From the NCBI GenBank assembly GCA_030248215.1, contig JASANG010002347.1, positions 18,775 through 82,774 of the forward strand: 64,000 bases of DNA, given 5' to 3'. Below the pieces are notes generated by a model that ran no database searches, was not told the DNA's origin, and was given only the letters and a program-made list of their open reading frames with translations. Positions within the stretch are counted from its first letter, which is position 1, and each line of letters starts with the position of its first letter. Of the stretch, positions 1-11,200 are shown piece by piece. Source of the stretch: Enoplolaimus lenunculus. Lineage: Eukaryota > Nematoda > Enoplea > Enoplida > Thoracostomopsidae. Made by a program: the position numbers and the translations under genes.

Positions 1-660
1 CGGTCAATTTTTAACCGTTACCGAAAATAATGATAACATTTTTTAACAAAAGTTTTGAATATTTTTATCTACGCTGAATTGCCGTTTCATACAATTCAAC
101 TAATAAATCGCTGCCAAGTTTTATTTTTGTACTATATTTTTCACTTGGCTACTGTCCCCGTATACTCTGAACAAGCTCGGGACAAATTCCACTGCCTCAA
201 AACAAGTCAGTACTATCCCGTATTCAAAGCTATAGTGTTGTTTTTGATCCCGAGCAAACCGAATAGACTGGAAAATATTTTAACACGGCGTAGACGTTAT
301 AAATGCGGATGACCCATAATTTTTTACACGATGCCTTAAATGTTTTAAATTCAAAAATGCAACTGTTTGTGGCGCAAGTACTTCCGGGCCGAAGCTGTGA
401 TCTAATGAAAATTTTTGTGATTGCTTATCGCTCTTTCACCTCTTTGGTCTCGGTTTGCGAATCACCGAGGCTGAAAAAAGCGAGACCGAGACTGAGACCG
501 CCCATCCCTTCCCCTCACTGCCTCCCGCGGGCACGCCCTTGTTTTTTTACCACCACTCCGCACAGTTCTGGTTCAGAATAAGCGTTTTTATTTCCAACTG
601 CGTTTAGGTTTTACTTTACCAAAGGTTGCAATCTCGGCGTTACTCTGTGAAGTACGGTTA
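1..660. other. Unassigned 5' region
   Basis: No convincing exon. Two open plus-strand stretches (55-312, 303-581) overlap each other and lack domain-like composition. Missing 5' exons of the EGF gene could lie here or outside the window. Confidence 0.4.
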
Positions 661-830
661 AGGGTGGCTCTAGTTATTTGGCAACGTCCAGCGCCATCCG
701 TCGCCGTAGGTAACCGTGCTGTATCGAGCGTGAATTACTCACATAGGATACCGTATGCTGACGGACGGTAACGGACGACGCCGGACGACCTCGGACGACG
801 CCACACGACGGTAAAGCACGGATTCTAACG
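660..830. mobile_element. Family K-like GACGG-rich element
   Basis: Begins AAGGGTGGCTCTAGTTATTT and carries CGGACGACG and GACGGTAACGG tracts like the better K copies at 30.4 and 37.0 kb. Boundaries uncertain. Confidence 0.45.
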
Positions 831-1334
831 ATTGTGAAGTTTTAATTGATGTCAAGTGTGAACCTTCCAATGACCATTTTAGTGACCAGGCAGTAGGTTT
901 CGTGGACGCAGGTTTTTATGCACATGAGTGGTGTCTGATAGCAAATATTCACAATTGGGTCGAGTTTGCTCGACGTCAAAATGTTGTAGTAAAAGGTAGA
1001 ACACCTTCCATCACAGAACCTAAACTTGTAATATAAGCTTGAAATTAGATCTCAGTTGAAATTGTAAATTGAAACAAAACTAGCTTGATTAAGTTGATTT
1101 CAGTTCAGAATTTTAAGCAAGATTCACGTTCGCAAGATTCAGGTTTAGTGTCAAAGAAATAGAAATAGCACACTATCAGGTTAAACTTGGCAATGCTGTT
1201 TCTGAATAATACTACGTACTGGTTAGGATTAAAAATGATTTTCTTGAAAATCTTAACGAATTAATTTTTAGTTTCAATCTATTTTCCGGTAGTAGTTTAA
1301 TTTTTCCCATATAAAGTTTCTGCCATATAACGAA

Positions 1335-1502
1335 TCTAAACCTAAGATAGGCATATTCCTAAGCCTAAGTCTAAGCTTAAGCGTAAGAATGAGCATATTC
1401 CTAAGCCTAAGTCTAAGATTAAGTCAAGCAAAAAATGAGTCTAAAGCTTAGTCTTTTCTAGTCCCACAGAAAATGTTCCGCCCATGATCTTTAAATGGGT
1501 TG
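1335..1502. mobile_element. Family A element (TTAGGC-like interior)
   Basis: Shows TCCTAAGCCTAAGTCTAAG tracts and right end GTTCCGCCCATGATCTTTAAAT, matching better copies such as 61602-61815. Left end lost. Confidence 0.6.
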
Positions 1503-1779
1503 AATACTGCAACTTGAGCTTAAACCTAAAGTTGAGCATTATCCCAAGCATGTGATAATGTAACATAAACACTGTGGACGTGGGAGGAACTTTCATTTTC
1601 CATTAAACTAAACACTTATGTGGGGCCACCATTAAAATTTTGCCTCTCCAACAGAAAAATTTCAAAAATTTTAATAAAATCACGATAAAAATAATTTTGC
1701 ATGCGCGGGGCATGCGAAGTAAACAAATTTCCATTTTTCCATACCGTAACCTGTCAACAAAATCATTAAGCGTTTCACT

Positions 1780-2040
1780 CATAGAAGTATACTATGAGCA
1801 ACTATAAATACAATAATGTACGAGCAATACACACACTGTGAGCAGTGTTTAACGTTTATAACATATATGCGCAGAGCAAAATCTCCACAAGACGTGAGAA
1901 CGCTACGGGCTCGAGTGTCAAGCTCCTATAGCTCAGTGATCATCGTAAACACCTTCCAGTCGTAAGGCTGGCGATTGAACCTTAAGTTGCAATTTCATCT
2001 CATATGAAATTGAAAATATTCATGTGAGAAAGGGTTAATG
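1780..2040 (+). mobile_element. tRNA-derived SINE copy (family I)
   Basis: Contains CAAGCTCCTATAGCTCAGTG (A-box-like), a B-box-like GCGATTGAACC, the neighbouring CACAAGACGTGAG segment and a 3' end ATGTGAGAAAGGGTTAAT shared with copies at 5692, 20463 and 61313. Confidence 0.6.
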
Positions 2041-2111
2041 AAAAAATTCTTACTTAGTATATGTAAAGTGGTTTTTGGTATTAATATTTTAAAATCCTCA
2101 AATTGTTACAG

Positions 2112-2225
2112 ATTACGATTACTGTTCGAGTGATCCGTGCGCGTCTACTGGTGTCTGCAAATTGAATGAACGTCTCGGTTATGAATGTGTTTGTGATCCG
2201 GGTTGGAGTGGACTCAAATGCAATC
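2112..2225 (+). CDS. EGF-like exon 1 of the EGF/ShKT/nitrobindin gene
   Basis: Acceptor ...TTACAG|AT and donor C|GTAAGT, phase 1-1. It encodes one EGF module with six cysteines (YCSSDPCASTGVC, then YECVCDPGWSGLKC). No upstream exon was found, so the gene starts earlier, either before the window or among the repeats at 1-2100. Confidence 0.88.
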
Positions 2226-5200
2226 GTAAGTTTGACCCATGTTACTTTTAGGGCCGTCCCTACATCTGGTGGGCCTGTAAAAGCGTAGGTTTATATTCTA
2301 GACTATCTTTTTTGCTTATGCTAGGAATAGGCGTAGGCTTAGGCTTATGAATACGCTTAGTGTACTGTTACGGTACTAAAAGTAACATTGACCGTAAGTT
2401 TCTTACAACTCTGCTCTTAGCCTTTAGGTTAAGGCTTAGGCTTAATCATATGCTTAGACTTAGGCAAAAACGCGTAATGGACTTATGTTTTGGCATAGCT
2501 AAAAGCCTAGTCCTAAACCTAAGCATAAATGTGAGTGAATAGTGTACAACAGCTGAAACCAATGGCCTGTGACTGGCGCCATATCCAGTCTAAATTATGC
2601 ATCATCCACTTTATCTTGCAAAGTCCGGACACAAGGATATGGTCAAAGGGATAGAACCCCTTCCGAAATTTCAGGAAAGACAAGAAAAACAGCTGTTGTA
2701 TCATTGTTTCAAATAATTCTTGTGGATTGTAACGGTTGTAACATTTCCATTCACCCGAAATTATGCCGTCTCAAACTGAAATCCTGCTCTCTAAAAGCTT
2801 AAACTTAAATTATAGCTTAACTAAACTTGTACTGCCAGATTAGCTTATCAAGCTTATTTGAGCGTTTACAGACAGGCTTCGACCGTGCCCCTGACCTTAT
2901 GTGTTTTTCGTATTAGAAGAATAGACTTAGAATTATATTACGTTTTAGTTGTTTGTCCGGAACATGTATGCAAAAACGGTGGGACATGCATTGCGGATGT
3001 AAACGGGGAAAACAAATGTACCTGCCCTCCTGGTTGGACTGGACATGACTGTGATACAGGTATTTGACAAACGCACATTGTAGACAGTAATTCAATTCAC
3101 TTGTATTTAGAGTTAGAATGCTTGCAGTTTATTCTTACGCTCAGGCTTAAGCTTACACTTGGGAAAATATTAAACTGTGATGCGGGAGTACTTCTGCCTT
3201 TTATCAAATTTAACACTAGTGGGGGTGGAAGTGGAAGTAAACATGTACCCTGAAGGATGAGTACCTGAATAAGGGGGGGCTATGTTTATTTTGCTTCCTT
3301 TATTAGTATGTCCGTTATATTTTCTGGATTTATTAAAGTTAATGCGTGTTGTCAGTTTATGTCGGAACCGGGACTTCAGATCTTTTAACTAAGCAGCAGG
3401 AAAAGCGGACCTCCATAATGGGATCGAACTCTCAACCTACGGATCTTTAAGCGAACACTCTACCACTGCGCCACGTAGCCCATCTGTGATACGTGTCGAC
3501 CATATTCTGCCGGCTAGCATACATACAGTGCACTGTACTATATTGCATGTGCCCATAACGGACAATCATCTCTCACATGCTTACACGGGTGCACTGAGCG
3601 TCTGTTATATATTTGAGCAGTCTAGGGTATTCTTTTGTTTGACTTATCTCTTTTATGGACTGTAATTTGAACTTATAAACTCTATCCATGAAACAAAATC
3701 TTATTGGGGTACAGACTCCTATTTACTGGGACTCAAAATGGGAATTCCCATCTTTTTACCTCTAGTTTTTCGGCTCACTTCAGTATATCCAAATTCAAAT
3801 GCCGGCCCGTAGCTAAGGTGGTGGCGAGGGGGGCTTAGCCACCCTGGAAACGTTTTGGCCCCCTAGAAGATTTTCAAACTTGCTTGTAAGTCATTGAAAA
3901 ACTTTTGAATGCTCCTAGCTCCTGAAAACATTTTGGCCCCCCTAGCAAGGCGAGCTGGCTACGGGCCTGTTCCAATGGTAGTGGAATTATACCCTGGAGG
4001 CTGACAAATGCCATCTATGGTTAAGGCTTTTGCTGCAAATATGTTTGCAGTTAAGCTTTTGAGTGACGGAAAGCTATAAATATGTCGTTGGTCAGGTAAA
4101 ATCCCTGAACAATACGGGTACGCTATATAGCATTTTGTCCTAAGTAAGATTACGCGCGGATCCTTTTTCCGCATGACTGCAATAGGGTTAGCTTAAGCAT
4201 TAGACAATTTTTTCCTATGCCTTAGTCTAAGGTATAGGCTTATCCTTACGCTTAGGCTTAAGCTTAGGCTTTGGAACATGCTGCTGAGGCGAATTTGACT
4301 CAGTTTGTGTAGTCACGTAGGGCCTATTTCGGAGAGAGTCAATTTGACTCACCGTTTTTGCAGCGTAAAATATCGCACTCAGTGATTTCATAGTTAAAAT
4401 TTTGATGCGTTTTATTTTATCTTTAGGCTTAGGCTTTAGGCTTATAGAAATATGCTTATACAACTGTTACGGCCTTGTTCTATACATTGGCCGCCATTTT
4501 TAAGGTAGAACCGATCGTATAAAATTCTAAAGAAAAAAATTTCGAGTGAACAAGGTTAAAGTAAGCTTACTTGCTATTTGAGCAGGGTTACTGTATTTTT
4601 CACTGACTTCTTTTTCGTTTCAGAAATCAATGAATGCTTAAGCCAACCGTGCAAACACGATTCAAGTTGCATTGATCAGTTCAATAGTTTTCGATGCGTT
4701 TGTTCGAAAGGATACACTGGACAGCTGTGTGAAAGTGCGTTTAAGGGTGTCGCTATACTTTTCGTGCGACGCTTTCCGCCGCCGCCTGTCAACGTTCATC
4801 ACCATATCTCTCTAAAAGCTTAAACTAACTTGATTTAAGTTTAAGCTAATCCACCAGTATTAAACTAACTTTCAAGATTAACTAAACTAACTGATAGGTT
4901 TACGCTTAAATTCATTTAAAATGTTACTTATTTTCAGTTTAAGCTAAACTTAATGAACTCTTGTGCTGCACTTGTTACTTAATCTAAAAATAAGTTTACT
5001 TAATCTCGTGTTAAACTTAAAAACACGATAGTTTAAGTAAAACTTAATATTCTAGTTTAGTTAGTCCGTGCAGCCATTTTAGTTTTACTTAAACTGATAT
5101 TCAAGTTTAGTTAAGCTATAATTTAAGCTTAAGTTTTTAGAGAGTACTACTCTGTATAGGCTTAAGAATGTGGCTTAGACTACAGTTGCGCTCCTAAATC

Positions 5201-8200
5201 TGACCTACGCAAGTTTGTTTCAGGACCGTGCGTTGATATTTATCATACGTGCGTTGCACAATGGGAAGACGAAGAGAGATGTGACTTGATGCGACCGCTG
5301 ACTGATTTTTTTGACACTAATTGTCCAGTGACTTGTGGAAAATGCGTTCAAACAAAACCATCTGAAGGTACGAAGATATTACATCTAAACGCTTAAACAA
5401 ATATGATTTAAGCTTAAAGCAATCCAGCAGTATTAAGCTAACTTTCTAGATTAACTAAACTAATCGATAGGGTTATAAGGTTACGCTTAAACTCATATAA
5501 TATCTTGTCTATTTTTAGTTAACGCTAAACTTAATGAATTCTTTGATACACATAATTTCTGGGCTGCATTTGTTACTAAATTCAAAAATAAGTTTAACTT
5601 TAACACGTGCTAAACTTAAAAATGTTAGTCTAAGTTAAACTTGCAGTTTGTCCGTCCAGCCATTTAAGTTTTACTTCTGAGACCTACATTTATGCTAGGA
5701 TTCGAACTCCAGTGACTGGAGTGGGAGACGTATACCATCACCACTCAGCTATAGGAGCTTGACGTTCGAGCCCGAGGGGGCTGTCACGTCTTGTGGTAAT
5801 TTAGTACAATGTATACGTGTTGCAATTGTTAAACACGGTGCGATATATACTATTTAACATATATACACTGCGCAATGTGTGAAGGAGTTAATTATATATA
5901 TATATATATCGAGAATCTATCGTTTCTGTTGTGTTTTATATATCTGCAAATCACTACAGCCTTTCAAAAACCAGTTTTCGTAATATTCTTCGCTTAATAT
6001 AAGGGGCTCAGGCAGTTATTTAGCCTAGGGTCGGTGGAGCTTTAGTCCAGTAGCACATGTGTACCCAGTAGCACATGTGTACAACTACGTGTGCCTAGTT
6101 TTCATTATTTTTAGAGATTCCTACATTGCTTCCTCCAATATTATCGCCTATCAAATGGTTGGTGGGTACATGGGAGTACAAGTCCGAGAAACCAGATCAT
6201 TTTCCAATCGATTTCAAACAAGACGGTGGCTATCGTGAAACGCTCGCGTTTCTTATCACCAAAGTACCAATGTTCGGCACGCCAACTTTAAATTACTCGT
6301 AAGAAACCTGACTGACAGGGCCGTAAACAGCCCAACATTTCGATGGCGAGACTGAAGGGGTTTCAACAGGGTCCATCCAGGATATGGCCTGTCAGCAGTG
6401 GTCAATTGCAAAATTTTGTATTAACGTTTAGTACTAGAATTGTGTTTGGCTTCTGGATAGCGAGTTTTTTTCACTATTATATATAGCGAACTTCCATATC
6501 GAAAATTTTCGAATCCGACTCTGAATTCAACAAAATTGTCAGGGGATCCAAATGTTCAGTTCGCCGCGTGAAAGTTTAGCATAATTTAGGGAAGGCTTTA
6601 AAGGTTTCCGAGAGCTAACAGATGTTCCCTGGCGCAGAACCAATGTGACCCTTTTGGCTAGGAACCTGATTGATGTGTTTATTTGAAATAGCAGAGGTAT
6701 TGTTACCACAGATGAAAGCATGTTATTGAGCGAAGCGAAACTCCGAGCGAAGCTCGGAGTTTCGCGAAGCGTTTTATGTTTTGTGCTTGGGGGTCGAAAG
6801 GTGGATGTCCGTCCGTCCGTCTGTCCGTCTGTCCGTCTGTCCGTCTGTCCGTCTGTCCGTCCGAAAAGAATCTCAGGAACGGCTGAACCGATTTTGATAA
6901 ACTTTTTTTTGTTTGAAAGCTAATTATCCAGGGGTGTTAACCTCGCATTGGGGTTTTAAAAGTGTAAGCCGTTTATTAGCTACAGGCTAATTTGCATAAT
7001 TAATTAAGCTTAAATTAGGACTTTCCACAATATTTCACTAATTATTACAGTTAGAAGCAATCTAATTTTGGCATTAAAGGGTTTTTGGGTGCGCCGAATC
7101 TGCCTAGACTGTTTACAAATCACCAAAACGGATAATTGAGCAGTTAGCTAATAGCTAATTTGCATATTAGCACAGTTTATAAGCCTAATTACAATATGTC
7201 ACTAATTATTAGGGATACCAGCAATCTAATTCCAGCAATAATGGGTTTTTCGGTGCGCGGAATCTAAATAAATTGTCTACAAACCCTCAAAACCGATAAT
7301 GGAATAGTTAGCTAATAGCTAATTTGCATATTAGCTTAATTGACCAAGCAAAATTAGGACTTTAAATTATTTAAATAATTATTAAGATTTACTGGAGGTT
7401 TTTGGGTGCGACGAATCTGCCTAGACTGTTTACAAATCACCAAAACGGATAATTGAGCAGTTAGCTAATAGCTAATTTGCATATTAGCACAGTTTATAAG
7501 CCTAATTACAATATATCACTAATTATTAGGGATACCAGCAATCTAATTCCAGCAATAATGGGTTTTTCGGTGCGCGGAATCTAAATAAATTGTCTACAAA
7601 CCCTCAAAACCGATAATGGAATAGTTAGCTAATAGCTAATTTGCATATTAGCTTAATTGACCAAGCAAAATTAGGACTTTAAATTATTTAAATAATTATT
7701 AAGATTTACTGGAGGTTTTTGGGTGCGACGAATCTGCCTAGACTGTTTACAAATCACCAAAACGGATAATTGAGCAGTTAGCTAATAGCTAATTTGCATA
7801 TTAGCACAGTTTATAAGCCTAATTACAATATATCACTAATTATTAGGGATACCAGCAATCTAATTCCAGCAATAATGGGTTTTTCGGTGCGCGGAATCTA
7901 AATAAATTGTCTACAAACCCTCAAAACCGATAATTGAATAGTTAGCTTATAGCTAATTTGCATATTTGCTTAATTGACGAGACAAAATTAGGACTTTATA
8001 AAATTATTCTAATAATTATTAGGGTGGCTGAAGGGTTTTTGGGTGCGAGGAATCTGATGAAATTCCTTAAAAGCCTCGAAAACTGATAAATGAATAGTTA
8101 GCTAATAACTAATTTGCATATTACCTTAATTGATTACGTGTGTTCGAGCTTCGCTCAATAAATGTAGTCCCACTACGACTGGTATTTTACGCCGTTTGTA

Positions 8201-11200
8201 ACCAAAGCTTTAGATAATTAATTAATTAAATCAGGGGTATTTGAAAAATCGTTTTTCCCTGGAAACTATATAATTAATTGTGTGAGATACTTAAACTGCA
8301 ACTTGAGCGTGTATTCTCAAATATGTGTAGCACCTATCACCTGTTGGTAATAGGTCTTGTAAAGTTTGGAACCTGCGCGTGATGAAGGTCGAAACTCAGC
8401 ACATTGTTCGCGTTTGACTTGCCCTATACTTTTGTACCAATTTTGAGATCTGCAATTGCAGATGTTCGACAGTTTGAAAACCTATCGCTAACTGATGATG
8501 CGTGCTATATGCATTTGAGAATATGGGCCCAGATCACCATTTTTAACTGAAGCAATTTTTGAAAGATTGTTTGTAGAAATAACGTTTTTGAATAAAATAC
8601 CATTATGCATTTAGCTCTGAATTTCTTCCACGGCTTTAAAATATCGGGTTTATGTCAATGTTTTGGAGCCTTATTCTCAGTCGTTCGCACCAAAACTGCC
8701 TCAATCCTATTCGCATTATCCAGCTAATAAAAATAATAACCTCCGCTGACGGTTAAATAGTTTTATTTTGAACAATGAATATTGTTTTATTTTCAAACAC
8801 ACCCATTGCACTCAGGGCCTGTATTTTCAAATGTGTGTAGCACCTATCACCAGTTTGTGATTCCCCTTTTAAAACTAATGACTGGCGCGCGTTTGGAAAT
8901 TAGCGCGCGTTTGGAAATTCAGCGTTTTTCGTACTTGTCTTGTCGTACTTCTGCGCTGATTTTCGAGTTTCTACAACTGCAACAGTGTGTCAGTTTGAAA
9001 GCCTGTCGCTAACTGGTGATAGACGCATACGCATTTACTCATACGGACCAAGCCATAGACTTGCTCTAGTGCCACTTGTGTTTGGTTTGCAGAACTCGCG
9101 CTGTCAGCAATGCTGGCGATCATAGCATTCAAACTGTTGACGGATTTTTCACAATTGCACCACGTGCTGAACCAATCATTGCGTCGTTGACAACGGTTTC
9201 TAACAATGGTACGTGCGCAGTTAATCAGACTTTCACAAAATTGAAACTGGGTATAACTTTCAACCGCCCTGCCCCCGGGCAACTTTCAACATTCGCCATG
9301 TCTACAGTTCCCTCGTAGTTTTGTTTTTCTTGCCCTATCATGGGACCCCAACGAAACAAGTAACCTTCTAAATGCAAATTCCACAATATCATGCGTACGC
9401 CAGGTGATTTTTGAGGCGGCAGTATGATAGACACTGAAGCGTTTTTGGCTTCAGTGCGTTGCATACTGAAGCTTTTGGCTTCAGTGTGTGCTGCATATTG
9501 AAGCAAAAAAGTTTCAGTGCGCTACACACTGAAGCTTTCTGGGTTCAGTATGTAGCACACTGAAGCAAACATTGCAGCGAACAAAGCTTCAGTGTGCTGC
9601 ACACTGAAGGTAAATGCTAATTGTTCAATTTTTTACTGCGTTATATACTACCTCAAAAGTCACCTAGTGTACGCATGATGTTTAGTTTGTATAAAACACT
9701 ATAGTACCAGTTGTATAACAAAATAAATTATTGCAGCGATTTTTATGTTAATTTCCATGTTTTAAATATCGTTTTAAACTGAATTAGCTAACAATCGTCG
9801 GCTGATTAGAAAAATTCCATGAACGATACAAATTGCAGATAAATATTTCAATGCAGATTGTATAATCTGTTAGATAACTGTATCCGGAAAGAGCATACCT
9901 ACCGCATTTGATTATTCATAATTTTTCTTGGTGGCCTAAAGGCAGATCCAGGTCGAAACGCAGCGGCTATGAGCTTTGTGTTAACGGAAATCTTGTTTTG
10001 TGCTAATTTTTTGTCAGGGGCTCTAATAGCGTATTTGTGAGCTAAATATCGGTGAAATAGGCACATGTTACTTTTGGGGCCGTCCCATTTTGGACTGTAA
10101 AAGAGTGAGCTTATATTTTAAACAATATTTTTGTTTAAGCTTAGGCTTAAGCCGTCACTTAGGTTTATGTTTTTTCAACGTTTGGGTTTAGGCTTAGGAA
10201 TACGTTCAATATACAGTTATGGAACTAAAAGTAACACTGTCCGTGAAATATCGCACAGCATAACAGCAAAGTTTGAAAATTTGCGCAAAATTTATATAAT
10301 CCTTAAGCAATAATATTTTTACACTTCAAGACTTCTTCAACACATAAACGCTGTTTCAATTCAATTTTTATTACAGGAGTGCTACTAATTGAAGAAGGCA
10401 CTCTCGATGAAGAAAAGAAAACTCTAGTATTGAATACAGTATTTAACAGCACATTACCTCATATGAAACGATATATACCGCAAGCAGTAAGTTTCTCCTT
10501 TAATTGCGTATAGATTTGGTACCAAGAGTATAGTTCAGTGTGTAGTGATTGCAGAAAAATTGAATTTTTTTGCTAAATTATACTTTTAAGGTATTTTTAC
10601 TCGCAGAATTACATTTTCCAGTTTCAATATTTCTCATTTTAAAACGTTTTTTTGCGTTTCAAAAAATTGTACAGCAGGGTACAACCGGAGGACTGCCTCG
10701 GGCTCCGACCCCGGCTACGGCAGATTATCGATCTCCGTTTCCGGCTCCTGCTTCGGTAGAAATTTTGCCAGAGATTGCGGCAATTTCGGTAGTGCAATTT
10801 TGCATGATTTTGCAAAATCTATCTGTTGTTGCGCGGTTCGTTTTAAATTTAGGCGCAATTTTAAGGAAAAAATTGCCGAAATTTTATCAAAAATAAGCTT
10901 AAAGCCAAACGATTTAACAATACATTACAGATATTTGCTAAAATTAACAAGTTAAACATCATTTTAACTACCTAATTTCGCTTTAATTGCGGCTTTACCT
11001 CCGGTTAAGCCTCCGGCAAGTTTTATTGACATCCGGCTCCGGGATTTTTCACCTTCGGTTGCACCCTGATGTACAGGGTAGGTTTTATAATTTTTAGAAC
11101 AAAATCAGAATATAGTAAATCTTAGTTTGCACGCTAATAATTTATTCTAAAGTTACACACTTTATAAAGTTATTTTAGTCGTCGAATTAAGCAACTGCTT

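Larger units (their letters stand above)
6722..8162. mobile_element. 1.44-kb inverted-repeat element with 317-bp internal tandem repeat
   Basis: Ends TTATTGAGCGAAGC and GAGCTTCGCTCAATA are inverse to each other. Near the left end is a short CCGTCTGTCCGT array followed by ATCTCAGGAACGGCTGAACC. The interior is a tandem repeat. No coding capacity, so non-autonomous. It sits in the intron between the first two nitrobindin-domain exons. Confidence 0.75.

Noticed and set aside
3405-3481. Functional tRNA gene
   Set aside because: A and B boxes are present but the acceptor stem does not pair and the anticodon arm is poor.
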